Shown: positions 7,917 to 16,656 of the stretch, one piece after another
Position numbering within the stretch: position 1 is the first letter of the stretch
Layout of the letters: every line of letters starts with the position of its first letter
Program-made: the position numbers and the translations under genes
Assembly (NCBI GenBank): GCA_963792915.1
Contig: CAWBYD010000006.1
Span: 310,001-374,000 of the forward strand
Direction: 5' to 3'
DNA: 64,000 bases
Origin: Solirubrobacter sp963792915
GTDB taxonomy: Bacteria > Actinomycetota > Thermoleophilia > Solirubrobacterales > Solirubrobacteraceae
The notes under the pieces: model-generated
The model's database searches: none
What the model saw: the letters and a program-made list of their open reading frames with translations, nothing else
What the model was told of the DNA's origin: nothing

Positions 7917-9581
7917 GTGGGTAGGGGAATGAGCGGCGCCGTCTTGGCGCCGCCGCACGACGCTGTCGCGGGGCGCGACGATCACGCGCTCGTGGCCGCG
8001 GTGCGGCGGGGGGACGACCGCGCCTTCGAGGCCCTCTACGCGCGCTACCACCGGCGCATCCACGCCTACGTGCTGGGGATGGTCAAGGACCACGGGCGCG
8101 CGGAGGACGTGACCCAGGAGATCTTCGTCTCGGCCGTCCGGCGGATGCGCGAGACCGAGCAGCCGCTCGTCTTCAAGCCGTGGCTCTACCAGATTGCCAA
8201 GAACAGCTGCATCGACGCGTTCCGGCGCTCCAAGCGCGCGGAGGAGGTCTCCTACGACGCCGACGAGGGCCTTGCCCCGGCCGATCACTCGCGGCTCGTC
8301 GGCAGTGGCCCGTCGCCCGACGCGGCGGTCGCCGCCAAGCAGGACCTGGAGAGCCTGTGCGGCGCGTTCGGCGGCCTGTCCGAGACCCACCACGAGATCC
8401 TCGTGCTGCGCGAGCTCGAGGGCCTGAGCTACGACGAGATCGGCAAGCGCATGGGCATGAGCCGCGCCGCCGTCGAGTCGACGCTCTTCCGCGCCCGCCG
8501 GCGGCTCACCGAGGAGTACGACGACATCGTCTCCGGCGCCCGCTGCCGGCGCATCCACCAGATCATCGCGACCGCCGCCGAGGCGCGGCTGGGCACGCGT
8601 GACACGCGCCGGCTCGCGCGGCATCTCGCGCATTGTCAGCCGTGCCGGCGCGAGGCGCTGGCCGCCGGCCTGGAGCGCGGCCTGCTGGCGCGCCCGCCGC
8701 TGCGCCAGCGCGCCGCGGAGCGGATCGCCGCGTTCCTGCCCTGGCCGGCGTTCCTGCGCCGGGGCGGGGAAGCCGCCGCGCCGGCGCCCACGGGCGGGCG
8801 CCTATCGGCGCTGGCGGGGAACCTGCCGGCGCTGTCGGACCACCTGCAGAGCGGCTGGAGCAAGGCTGCCGCGGGCGCCGCGCTGCTGATCGCCGGCGTG
8901 GGCGCAAGTGTCGGCACGCACCAGCTGGGCGCCACGCCGCACCGGGCCGCCGCGGTCCGTCATGCCCCGGTCGCCTCGTCGCCGTCGCGCGGGCACGCGG
9001 CACCGGCGGCGACGCGCACGCCGGTGCCGGCGGTCGCGACGGCGTCGCCGGTCCACCGCGCCCCGCATCGCTTGACTTCGCGGCGCCGTACGGGCGCCAC
9101 TGAGTCGCCAACCGCCGCCGGCCGGGCCACGTCGGACGGCGGCGGAGCGGCGACGCCGCCGCCGGCGAGCCACACGAGCGATCCGGGGGGCACGACGCCC
9201 TCCAGAGGCTCGTCCTCGTCCGGCTCGTCCGGGAGCGGCGCCTCCCCTCCCGCGGCTCGTCAGACGGCCGACGGCGCGGCGCGGCAGACCGCGGGCGCGG
9301 TGAACGGCGCGGTCGGGCAGACGACGGGCGCGGTCAACAGGGTGGCGGGGCAGGTCACCGGCGCGGTTGACGGCGCGGTGCAGCAGACCACCGGCGCGCT
9401 TCAGGGCGCCGCCGGCAGCGGTCCGGCGGGCGGGGTCGTGAACGGGGCGGCCGGCGTCGTCAACGGCGCCACCACGGGCGCGACCGGCGCGGTCGAGAAC
9501 GTGACCACGGGCGCGTCGGGCGCGGTCGACGGCGCGGCCGGCGCGGTCACCGGCGCGCTCGGGGGGCTCACCGGGGGCTGA
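7917..9581 (+). CDS. Sigma-70 family (ECF-like) factor with fused zinc-finger, membrane span and Gly/Ala/Thr repeat tail
   Basis: 554 aa. The GTG start at 7917 has GGAGG 9 nt upstream; the ATG at 7929 has poor spacing. Domains in order: sigma region 2 (~30-100, with GRAEDVTQEIFVSAVRRM), region 4 (~160-205, with GLSYDEIGKRMGMSRAAVES), an anti-sigma-type H-x3-C-x2-C zinc finger (His236, Cys240, Cys243), and a likely membrane span (~317-337). A long Ser/Pro/Thr-rich segment and a tail of degenerate TTGAVNGAV-like repeats follow. The arrangement implies a membrane-tethered sigma factor that carries its own inhibitor-like domain, with the tail outside the cell. Whether it is released by proteolysis is unknown. 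A second such fusion lies at 62106-63533. Confidence 0.85.
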   Translation: MGRGMSGAVLAPPHDAVAGRDDHALVAAVRRGDDRAFEALYARYHRRIHAYVLGMVKDHGRAEDVTQEIFVSAVRRMRETEQPLVFKPWLYQIAKNSCIDAFRRSKRAEEVSYDADEGLAPADHSRLVGSGPSPDAAVAAKQDLESLCGAFGGLSETHHEILVLRELEGLSYDEIGKRMGMSRAAVESTLFRARRRLTEEYDDIVSGARCRRIHQIIATAAEARLGTRDTRRLARHLAHCQPCRREALAAGLERGLLARPPLRQRAAERIAAFLPWPAFLRRGGEAAAPAPTGGRLSALAGNLPALSDHLQSGWSKAAAGAALLIAGVGASVGTHQLGATPHRAAAVRHAPVASSPSRGHAAPAATRTPVPAVATASPVHRAPHRLTSRRRTGATESPTAAGRATSDGGGAATPPPASHTSDPGGTTPSRGSSSSGSSGSGASPPAARQTADGAARQTAGAVNGAVGQTTGAVNRVAGQVTGAVDGAVQQTTGALQGAAGSGPAGGVVNGAAGVVNGATTGATGAVENVTTGASGAVDGAAGAVTGALGGLTGG

Positions 9582-9585
9582 CGCC

Positions 9586-9610
9586 GGCGAGTGGCTAGAC
9601 TGCACTCGCC
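9586..9610 (+). terminator. Hairpin after the sigma factor gene
   Basis: GGCGAGTG (9586-9593), 9-nt loop, CACTCGCC (9603-9610): a perfect 8-bp stem just after the sigma gene stop and 1 nt before the tRNA. There is no U-tract, so termination is a reasonable but unproven role. Confidence 0.5.
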
Positions 9611-9611
9611 T

Positions 9612-9685
9612 CGGGGCGTGGCGCAGCCTGGTAGCGCGCGCCGTTCGGGTCGGCGAGGTCCCCGGTTCAAATCCGGGCGCCCCGA
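9612..9685 (+). tRNA. tRNA-Pro (anticodon CGG)
   Basis: The complete cloverleaf folds by eye. Acceptor stem: CGGGGCG (9612-9618) with CGCCCCG (9678-9684), discriminator A9685. D stem: GCGC/GCGC. Anticodon stem: CGCCG/CGGCG, enclosing the loop TTCGGGT with anticodon CGG at 9646-9648. T arm: CCCGG-TTCAAAT-CCGGG (9661-9677). CCA is not encoded. It reads CCG proline codons, abundant in this genome. Its 3' end is duplicated at 22046-22065, marking it as the attachment site of an island. Confidence 0.96.
9663..9682 (+). repeat. Putative attL core (tRNA-Pro 3' end)
   Basis: The 20-nt sequence CGGTTCAAATCCGGGCGCCC, covering the T arm and part of the acceptor stem, recurs exactly at 22046-22065 in the same orientation. 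Tyrosine-integrase elements commonly recombine at tRNA 3' ends and leave such a truncated copy at the far junction. Confidence 0.75.
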
Positions 9686-9692
9686 TGAGCCT

Positions 9693-9718
9693 GGAACCCG
9701 CGCCATGGCGCGGGTTCC
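9693..9718 (+). terminator. Strong hairpin downstream of tRNA-Pro
   Basis: GGAACCCGCGCC (9693-9704) is followed, after AT, by its perfect complement GGCGCGGGTTCC (9707-9718), then GCTGTTTCTA. It sits 8 nt after the tRNA and fits an intrinsic-type terminator with a weak U-run. Confidence 0.7.
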
Positions 9719-10178
9719 GCTGTTTCTAGGCATCCGCCGGGGCAGCAATTGCCAGTTGGAGGGCCAGCGGGTGGGGCTCGGCGAGGTACACGGCCGGCTC
9801 AGACGCCGCAGTGGCTCCCAAAGTGCAGGGGCCGACAACCCTTCGCCGCGAGGCCGAACGACCGCGTCCGCGGCGACCTGGATGCGTGGATCATCAGAGC
9901 GCCAAGTCACGAGCCTCGCCCCGCACCACCGGTCCACCGCGCGCCAGAGGGCGCGCGGCAGACTGATCGGCTCCCGTTGCGTGCCGTTCCGCTTGCGCGC
10001 TGTCGGCATGCGAGAGGGTTTCGATCCGCGTCAGAGTGCGCTCGCTCGCCGCCCGACGAGCGGGAGCGTCCGTCGGCGCACCAGCATCCGCGCGCCTGGT
10101 GACAATTTCGCGTCTTGAGAGCGCACCCGGACCACAGCCGGCCGCTCAGGGCGAGCGTCGTAGCCGGGCGCGAGTCGA
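9719..10178. other. 460-nt stretch with no convincing gene
   Basis: This is the left edge of the island. Open frames exist on both strands, but none has family-like sequence or a good ribosome site. They look like GC-driven chance frames. No integrase remnant could be recognised. Confidence 0.5.
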
Positions 10179-10394
10179 TCAGGAGCCGGTCAGCTCGCGC
10201 TCGGCCTCTAGCCAATGCGCAACGCTGTCGCCGCCGCGGTCTTCGAGAGACAGCTCGTAGGCGCGCTTCGCGATCGCCTCAGGTGTCGGCGCTCGCCGGG
10301 GCGAAGCCCGCGGCTTGGACGTCGCCTTCTTCGGCGCGTTTGCCTTGTTCGTCTTGGTCTTCGTCGTCGTTTTCTTCGCCGGAGTCGAGGCCAT
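10179..10394 (-). CDS. DUF2934 domain protein with Lys-rich histone-like N-terminus
   Basis: 71 aa. AGGAGG lies 6 nt before the ATG at 10394, which decides against the ATG two codons upstream. Residues ~3-30 are Lys/Thr/Ala/Pro-rich (KKTTTKTKTNKANAPKK), like H1-type nucleic-acid-binding tails. The C-terminal half (PEAIAKRAYELSLEDRGGDS, then a WLEAEREL end) is a canonical DUF2934 motif. DUF2934 is widespread and uncharacterised. The basic tail suggests DNA or RNA binding, which is inference. It stands alone on the minus strand near the island's left end. Confidence 0.75.
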   Translation of the reverse strand: MASTPAKKTTTKTKTNKANAPKKATSKPRASPRRAPTPEAIAKRAYELSLEDRGGDSVAHWLEAERELTGS

Positions 10395-10400
10395 GTTCAT

Positions 10401-10720
10401 CCTCCTCGCGCGTCAGTTCTCGGACCTGCGCCCGGATTCTTGCCGCGCCGCACGCGAAGCGTCAAGACGCGGCTGCGCCGGCATGTGGAGAACTACGCAG
10501 CTCCTCGCGCGCAACTCAGGCGCTGGGAGTCGAGCGGTGGCCGCCGTCGACTCCTTGGCCCGCGTGATGACCTTTAGACACGTCAGTCGCTCCAATCCCA
10601 GCGGCGGCGATGTCGCCCCGCACCGACCTCCACAACGTGCGGACAATGTGCCCGCCGCCGGCGTCATCCGATCGTGGTGATCCGCGCGAGGCGGGCGGAG
10701 TCGAGCGCAGGCACCATGTC
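10401..10720. other. 320-nt intergenic stretch
   Basis: It lies between the DUF2934 gene and the end of the amidotransferase gene, both on the minus strand. It should hold the DUF2934 promoter. I see no coding sequence with family character and no clear repeat. Confidence 0.45.
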
Positions 10721-11569
10721 TCAGAGGGGTACGGACACGGCCGGCGCCTTGGGCTGGAACGGCCGCATCTCGGCGTGGTTCGGGCCGACGATGCCGCAGC
10801 TGGATTCGGGAACCTCGTTCCAGACGCCGGCCACGTCGCCGAGCGGTTCGGAGACGATCAGCCGCGCATCGTCGGAGAACTCGTCGAACGCGGCGCGTTC
10901 GGGGTACATCGTGCGCAGCGTCGGGACATCGGTCGTGTAGAACAGCGTGCGCGACTTGTGTTCGCTGGAGTAGCGGAACGCCCAGATCGTCTCGCCGTCG
11001 GTCGTGGCGACCGTGCCCTGGAACGGGTGCGGAACCGCGTGCCGCTCGCCGGTCGCCTCGACCAGCCCGATCGCCTGCTCGACGGCCGCGGGAGGATCGT
11101 CTTCCAGGCCGAACGTCAGGGCGAGATAGAACAGCAGCTCGGTGTCGGCCTGGCCCTTGATCTCCGGATACAGCGACGGGTCGACGGCAAGCACGAGGTC
11201 ACGCTTGACGGTCGCCAGCTCATTCAGGTAGCCGTTGTGCATGAACAACCAGCGGCCGTGCCGGAAGGGGTGGCAGTTGGTCTGCTGGACCGCGCTGCCG
11301 ATCGCCGCGCGGATATGGGTGAAGAACAGCGGCGAGCTGATGTGCCCGGCGATCTCGAACAGGTTCTGATCGTTCCACGCCGGCTCGGTGCTGTGGAAGA
11401 CGCCCGGGGTGTCAGGCGCGCCGTACCAGCCGACGCCGAAGCCGTCGCCGTTGGTGGGCTCAGCCCCGAGCCTGGACGACAGGCTCTGGTGAACGAGCGA
11501 GTTGGGTCCCTCGTAGAGCACGTCCTTCAGCAGGATCGGCGCTCCGGAATAGGCGAGCCAGCGGCACAT
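10721..11569 (-). CDS. Class II glutamine amidotransferase (EgtC/YafJ-like)
   Basis: 282 aa. The N-terminal MCRWLAYSG places the nucleophile Cys at position 2. NGDGFGVGWYG, FFTHIRAAIG and FMHNGYLNE are the substrate-binding and oxyanion segments of Ntn-type GATase-2 domains. Members hydrolyse glutamine or gamma-glutamyl compounds; EgtC cleaves a gamma-glutamyl intermediate of ergothioneine synthesis. No egt genes are nearby, so the substrate is unknown. AGGAG sits 6 nt before the ATG. It is followed by DUF2934 on the same strand. Confidence 0.88.
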   Translation of the reverse strand: MCRWLAYSGAPILLKDVLYEGPNSLVHQSLSSRLGAEPTNGDGFGVGWYGAPDTPGVFHSTEPAWNDQNLFEIAGHISSPLFFTHIRAAIGSAVQQTNCHPFRHGRWLFMHNGYLNELATVKRDLVLAVDPSLYPEIKGQADTELLFYLALTFGLEDDPPAAVEQAIGLVEATGERHAVPHPFQGTVATTDGETIWAFRYSSEHKSRTLFYTTDVPTLRTMYPERAAFDEFSDDARLIVSEPLGDVAGVWNEVPESSCGIVGPNHAEMRPFQPKAPAVSVPL

Positions 11570-11627
11570 GCGCCGCTCCTTTCGGTCGAGGTGTCAATCG
11601 ATGTTTGCGTGCTTGTGTGCGGACCGG

Positions 11628-12023
11628 TCAGGCGAGCGCCTTGGTCTTCAACGACTCGAACTCCTCTTGGGTGATCGCGCCGCTGTCGAGCAGGTCCTTC
11701 GCCTTCTTGATCTCTGACGCGGAGCCGCCGCTGGAGGCGACGGACTGGACGTAGTCGTCGAACTGAGCCTGGCTGGCCCGCTGCTGCTGGGTGCTGCGCT
11801 CGGACATGCCTCTGCCATTGGCGATCAGGTAGACGAGAACGCCGAGGAACGGGACGACGATCAGGAAGACCACCCAGGCGGCCTTGGCCCATCCGGATGT
11901 GTCGTGACGGCGGAAGAGATCGCCGATGATCACGATCAACACCCAGATCCACGCGACCCAGGCGAAGAAGATGATCATCGTCCAGAGGATGTCCAGAAAC
12001 GGGTAGTCACTGGCGAGCAACAT
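11628..12023 (-). CDS. Membrane protein with PLDc_N-type anchor and SHOCT domain
   Basis: 131 aa. Two membrane segments (residues ~12-34 and ~48-66, with the RRHDTSGWAKAAWVVFLIVV pattern of the phospholipase D nuclease N-terminal family) precede a linker. A C-terminal SHOCT module follows: IKKAKDLLDSGAITQEEFES. SHOCT domains are short helical modules of unclear role, often attached to membrane proteins. A GAGGT ribosome site lies 7 nt before the ATG. It is 58 nt upstream of the amidotransferase gene, probably in the same transcript. Confidence 0.85.
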   Translation of the reverse strand: MLLASDYPFLDILWTMIIFFAWVAWIWVLIVIIGDLFRRHDTSGWAKAAWVVFLIVVPFLGVLVYLIANGRGMSERSTQQQRASQAQFDDYVQSVASSGGSASEIKKAKDLLDSGAITQEEFESLKTKALA

Positions 12024-12398
12024 CGGATCGACCTCGTTGCTATTTCAAGATCGCCCCATGTTGCTAAGCGAGGCGGCCACCGTCATCACGCCATGTGGGT
12101 GACGTCCTGGAAATTGTGCGACCCCAGGTGTCGCGCCGGCGACGTCGATCAGTCCCGCCCACGGTGCGCTCCCAGCGTCCCCGGGACGGCTCGTCGGTGT
12201 CGCCGAGCACTCGCCGGCGCAGGCTCCGCATGCGATCGCCGTCGATCCGTAACGAGGTTCCGGACAACCTCCGAACCCCCGCCCAGGTGGCACGGGTCGT
12301 TCGGTCCGCGGGACACTCGCCAGACCAACGGCCAAGCATCTCCGGAGACTGGACGTAGCCCCGAGGATGCTGTTCGCGCGAGACGGATCGACACCCCG
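12024..12398. other. 375-nt intergenic stretch
   Basis: No frame shows family-like sequence. The bases before 12023 carry the ribosome site, and presumably the promoter, of the SHOCT gene. Nothing else recognised. Confidence 0.4.
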
Positions 12399-13400
12399 CT
12401 AGCGGCGGCTGGCGAAGACGGTGGTGGCGATGACCACCGAGGCGGCGACGAGGGCGCCGAGGGCGCCGAGCCAATTGATCCCGGTGGTCTGGCGGACATG
12501 GTCGGCGTAGGCGATGAACCCGATCGGGATGGCGATCGAGAGCGCGAGCAGTGCGCCGCGCAGCAGACGCCGCCCCGTGCGGCCACGGTGCTGGCCCTCG
12601 ACGGGGGCGCGGGCGGCCTCGGCGATCGCCGATTCGCCGCCGTAGAAGGTCATCGTGCGGTGGCCGAGTCCTCGTGCGTGGCTTTCGCAGCCCCAGGCCA
12701 TCGCGATCATGAAGCTGACGGGAAGAACCCACGTGATCACCCAGATGGCGGCGCCGATCACGAAGCCGATTGCGGCCTTCATGCGCCATGGAGCACACTT
12801 GTCATGCTCCTCCGAGGGGGCGGAAAGGAACCCGCCGTAGATCAGCATCGCGTAGATGCTGCGCACCCAGACACGCACCGGCCGGCGCTTGGCCGGCTTG
12901 TCCGGAAGCGGAACGCCGTGGACCTGCGACAGGGCGGCGCGCGCCGCGTCGAGCGTCGGATGTACGCCGCGCAGGACGAGGATCTTCGCCGAGGTCTCGA
13001 CGTCGCGCGGGTCGAAGCCGTAGAGGGCGGCGATGCGCCGTTCCATCACGCCCTCCTGCCAGAGGTACGCGAGGTATCCCGGGACAAGCGCGATCAGGAA
13101 CGGCGTGCCGGCGACCGCCCCGTCGATGCGGGCGACCTGCGCCGTCTGGATTCGCACTTCCTCAGCGATCACCGGGCGCGGCACGTCCGGTCGCTCCTTC
13201 AGGACGCGGCTTGCCCACTCGAGCGCGGACTCGCCCAAGCGCTCAGAGCCGAACAGCGTGAGGCGGGCCGCGATGTGCTCGGGGTCGCGGTAGGCGATCG
13301 TCGCCAGCCGCCGCCACCCGGCCAACCGGTGTTTGATGCGCCCCGAGGTCCGCGGCTCGACGCCGTCCGGCAGATCCGCGCCCGGATCAGTGGGAGACAT
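12399..13400 (-). CDS. Uncharacterised membrane protein, 333 aa
   Basis: I do not recognise a named family. The N-terminal third is soluble, with arginine/glutamate-rich helices (LGESALEWASRVLKERPDVP). Hydrophobic segments follow at ~residues 100-115, 190-203, 212-240 (IGFVIGAAIWVITWVLPVSF) and two near the C-terminus (285-300, 310-330). It looks like a polytopic inner-membrane protein with a cytosolic N-domain. Codon use and strand continuity support a real gene. It ends 375 nt from the SHOCT gene on the same strand. Confidence 0.65.
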   Translation of the reverse strand: MSPTDPGADLPDGVEPRTSGRIKHRLAGWRRLATIAYRDPEHIAARLTLFGSERLGESALEWASRVLKERPDVPRPVIAEEVRIQTAQVARIDGAVAGTPFLIALVPGYLAYLWQEGVMERRIAALYGFDPRDVETSAKILVLRGVHPTLDAARAALSQVHGVPLPDKPAKRRPVRVWVRSIYAMLIYGGFLSAPSEEHDKCAPWRMKAAIGFVIGAAIWVITWVLPVSFMIAMAWGCESHARGLGHRTMTFYGGESAIAEAARAPVEGQHRGRTGRRLLRGALLALSIAIPIGFIAYADHVRQTTGINWLGALGALVAASVVIATTVFASRR

Positions 13401-13484
13401 CCGTCGAATCTATCCGCCAGGCATGTCCGCCGCGCACGCCGGCCGTCCCGCTGGATGCGCGGCCCTGCCCAGTGGGGGGCTTTC

Positions 13485-14273
13485 GTGCAGCGAGCAGGAC
13501 CGACGCGCGCCTACCCGAATCTCGGACCGGTGCCCGACGAGCGAGCAGAGCGCGACAGCCGACGCGGTCGGGTGCACCGCCGCCAGGAAACGCGACTCGA
13601 GCTCGCCGAACGGATCGCCGACGCGTACGGCCTGGTCCTGGTCCTGATCGTGACGACGTTCGTCGTGATGATGACGCTGCCCCCCGAGGGCTGGGGCGGC
13701 CGTGTCGCCGCCGTCGCCGTCGCCGGGCTGACTGCGATCGTCGCGTTCACGAGCTCCGACGTGCGCCCCGGGCGAGTCCGGCTGGCGAGCGCGGTCGTGG
13801 CCGCCTCCGTCGCAGCGGCGTTCGTCGCCGAGCGCGTCGATTCGAATCGCCTGCTCGGGGTCGCGTTCGGCGCCGTCGCGATCCTGCTGGGGATCGCCGC
13901 GGTCACGATCCTGCGTCGCGTGATCGCCGGCGCCAGCCACGTGGGCTTCCGCACAATCCTCGGAGCGATCAGCGTCTTCACGCTGCTCGGCCTGCTCTTC
14001 GCGTTCCTGTTCGTCGCGTTCAGTCGCTGGAGCCACCACGACTTCTTCGCCGACCACGCCCATGCGCAGGCCAGCGACTACCTGTTCTTCAGCTACACGA
14101 CGCTCACGACGACCGGCTATGGCAACCTGGTCCCGGCTGGAACCCTCGGCCAGTCGTTCGCCGTCTTGGAGATGCTCGTCGGACAGATCTTTCTCGTCAC
14201 GCTCGTCGCGGGCCTCGTGAGCCTCTGGCGTCCCGGCGCCACAACGGCCGCACCCGACGACACGGCGACCTGA
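13485..14273 (+). CDS. Two-pore-type potassium channel (ion channel family)
   Basis: About 262 aa. GTG 13485 follows a G-run ribosome site, but GTG 13530 or 13572 are possible starts. Several membrane helices are followed by a pore helix and selectivity filter, SYTTLTTTGYGNLVPAG, where TGYGN is the K+ filter. A final helix FAVLEMLVGQIFLVTLVAGL ends it. No cyclic-nucleotide or RCK domain is attached, so gating is unclear. A second potassium-channel-type gene (TMEM175) lies on the same island at 18837. Confidence 0.85.
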   Translation: MQRAGPTRAYPNLGPVPDERAERDSRRGRVHRRQETRLELAERIADAYGLVLVLIVTTFVVMMTLPPEGWGGRVAAVAVAGLTAIVAFTSSDVRPGRVRLASAVVAASVAAAFVAERVDSNRLLGVAFGAVAILLGIAAVTILRRVIAGASHVGFRTILGAISVFTLLGLLFAFLFVAFSRWSHHDFFADHAHAQASDYLFFSYTTLTTTGYGNLVPAGTLGQSFAVLEMLVGQIFLVTLVAGLVSLWRPGATTAAPDDTAT

Positions 14274-14313
14274 CCGCAAGACGCTCACGAGGCGAGACTG
14301 CCGGCGAAACCGG

Positions 14314-14661
14314 TTAATTCACGTCGCGCGAGTAGTCCGTTGCACCATGCGGTCGAGCAGTGAAGACGCACACGAGCTCGATGGTGTTGCGGTCCGGAAC
14401 GGCAATCGCTTCGAGAGCTTGCAGCCGTTCACGGATGTCGTCTCGCTCCGCAGCGGCCTTGCGGTCGGCCGCCGAGCGCATCACCGAGTAAGAAATCACC
14501 TTGGCGCCGTCGAGGGCGACGTGGATCCGCCCGTCGATGAACCCGTCGGTCAGCCGCAACCGTTCAAGGAGATCCCGCAGCGCATCGATCACCTCCTGCT
14601 GTCGTTCGGCAGGGATCTCCCATATGTCGACGACCGCCGACTCCTGCGCTAGGTACGACAT
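14314..14661 (-). CDS. ABM-fold small protein (antibiotic biosynthesis monooxygenase-like)
   Basis: 115 aa. The order VVDIWEIPAERQQEVIDALR, then FIDGRIHVALDGAKVISYSV, fits the dimeric alpha-beta-barrel ABM/YgiN superfamily: strand, helix, strand with a small-to-large side pattern. Members include heme-degrading and quinol monooxygenases, and many of unknown substrate. No heme-ligand His is clear. GGAGG lies ~10 nt upstream of the ATG. Confidence 0.65.
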   Translation of the reverse strand: MSYLAQESAVVDIWEIPAERQQEVIDALRDLLERLRLTDGFIDGRIHVALDGAKVISYSVMRSAADRKAAAERDDIRERLQALEAIAVPDRNTIELVCVFTARPHGATDYSRDVN

Positions 14662-15061
14662 CGCAGCACTACCTCCAGATGGCGTTGGCGAGACTGGGTG
14701 AGACGCTCCCTCTCAGGGCTCTCGACGGCATCGCCGACGAGCTGATCACCGCTCGGGCTGTCGTGGACTTGTGCGACCAGCCGTCGGGGGCCGGGGCCAG
14801 CGATGCGCCCGAGCTCGGGACACTCGAGAATGCGCTCGACGACGTGCTCATCGTCGTGCGGCGGTGGGTGACGGGGTGTGGACACGGACATCGCTCGCCG
14901 TCAGCGGGATCGCTGTCCATCCATCGTCCCGCCCAAGCTCAGTCACCGCAAGGGTGCCGCCCGGTGTCCAAATGCATCCGGGCCTACCGCCATCACGGCG
15001 AATGCAGTGCTCAGTCATGCGCTACTCGCGTCCGTTGGGAAGCGCCAAGGCCGAGGGTGTG
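14662..15061. other. 400-nt stretch with only weak open frames
   Basis: A plus-strand frame from ATG 14679 begins MALARLGETLPLRALDGIAD and looks helical for ~60 residues. It then runs into low-quality sequence and overlaps the DUF2252 end. A minus-strand frame at 14649-14891 is equally open. Neither can be preferred. Confidence 0.3.
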
Positions 15062-16469
15062 TTACACGCCGGCTTGGATCGCGATGAGCTGTTCGTCGCC
15101 GGCCCGCTTGAATGCCGTGTAGTCGAGCTCGGTCTGGTCGGCGTAGGCGACCGCGAAGCGTTGTATGGCGCGGTCGAACGTGTCGTCGTCGCCGAGGTAG
15201 CCGGCGATCTTCGCGGCGTTGCCGGTGCGGGCGTGCGCGCCGGCGAGCCGTGTGCCGCAGAGCTGGCCGTAGAAGCGCCAGGCGGTCCGGCGTCATCGTC
15301 TCGATCACGGCCGAGCCTTTCATGTCGCGCAGCTGGCGCACGTAGAACTCGCGATGGCCCTTGCCGGTGCCGGTGACCCAGCCCAGGAACGCGTCGCTGG
15401 CGGACTGCATCAGCCGCTGGCCCTGTACGACTCGCTCGCCCTGGTGCTCGTACTGGCTGGCGCCGGCGTAGGGAGCCAGCGCCGATGCACTGGCCTGCTT
15501 GATCTGCAGGAACAGGGGGTCGTCTTCGCGATCGCCGACGAGCAGGATCATGAACGCTTCGGTCCCGACCGAGCCGACGCCGACGACCTTGCGTGCGAAG
15601 TCCTCGTAGTGGTAGTGATCGAGCACGACACGCCGATCGGGGGCCAAGGAGTGCGCGTAGTCGGTGAGTCCCTGGCGGATGATCTGCTCGAAGTCGCCGT
15701 AGCTCTCCTCGGGCGGGCGCACGATCAGCGGCGGTTGCTGCTTGATCCGGTAGCCGCCGTCGACGCGCTGCGCGAACTTCGCCAGCGAGCCGAGGCTGGT
15801 CCGCGTCTGCGCCTTCGCCAGCGTCTTGTTCGCGCTCTTGGCGTCGTCGGCGCCGAGTTCGCCAACCAGCGTGTCGGCGTCGATCCGCGCGTACCAGACG
15901 TCCAGGAAGCGCATCCCCGCCGCCCCGGCCATCGCCGTCCGGTACGCCGCCGCCGTGGCGCGCGCCGCCGCGCGCTGCTCCTTCGGTCGGTGGCCGTTGT
16001 TGCGGGCCGCCACGACCACGCTCGCGACCAGGCGCTTGAGGTCCCACTCGAACGGTGCCGGCAGCGTCTCGTCGAAGTCGTTGAGATCGAACACGATCCG
16101 GCGATCGGGCGCCGCGAAGATCCCGAAGTTCGACAGGTGCGCATCGCCGCAGCACTGCACGCGCAGCCCCGTCGTCGGGGTGCGGGAGAGATCCCACGCC
16201 ATGATCGCCGCCCCGCCGCGGTAGAACGTGAACGGCGAGACGATCATCCGCCCGTGCCGGATCGGCACCAACTCCGGCACCCGCGTCGCGTCCTCCTGCT
16301 CCAGCACGCCGACCGGATCGGGGCGGTCGGCGGGCGCCGCCCACTCGCCGTGCGCCTCCAGCGGCAGAGACTCTCGCTCGGCACGTCCCTCGTCCAAGTG
16401 CGCCGCGATCGCCTTCGGGAGGTCCATCACGCCGCGACGGCGCCTATCGTCCTTCACGCTCTTCTTCAT
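15062..16469 (-). pseudogene. DUF2252 family protein, frameshifted near 15275
   Basis: The start at 16469 (MKKSVKDDRRRRG) has GGAG 6 nt upstream. The body is a clear DUF2252 protein: CCGDAHLSNFGIFAAPDRRI, FDLNDFDETLPAPFEWDLKR, and a GTEAFMILLVGD segment. After TMTPDRLA (about 15280) the frame is lost. One base over restores RFYGQLCGTRLAGAHARTG, then YLGDDDTFDRAI and an AYADQTELDYTAF end, down to TAA at 15062. This matches the family's C-terminus, so one extra base near 15271-15279 breaks the gene. DUF2252 shows a distant protein-kinase-like pattern (NFG and FDLNDFDE motifs). Real decay or sequencing error cannot be told apart here. Confidence 0.8.
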
Positions 16470-16656
16470 CTCTGCTCCTTCGCCACGAGGCGACGCAACC
16501 GCCTCCGCGTCAAGCCGTGCACGGCTGCTGCTTCGGGTCCGGCGTGGGGTGGCCGTCGGCGTCTCAGCGGCGCCGCGCGACGCGCCGGGACGTGCGGCGG
16601 GCGACTCTGCGGGAACCAAACATCGTGAGCTCCGATCGTTCGTGGATAGGACGGAC

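Noticed and set aside
9401..10009. Minus-strand frame running across tRNA-Pro
   Set aside because: Overlaps a sound tRNA and sigma tail; the part over the tRNA is the usual antisense artefact.
14679..15122. Plus-strand frame beginning MALARLGETLPLRALDGIAD
   Set aside because: Only the first ~60 residues look protein-like, no clear family, and it runs into the DUF2252 3' end.
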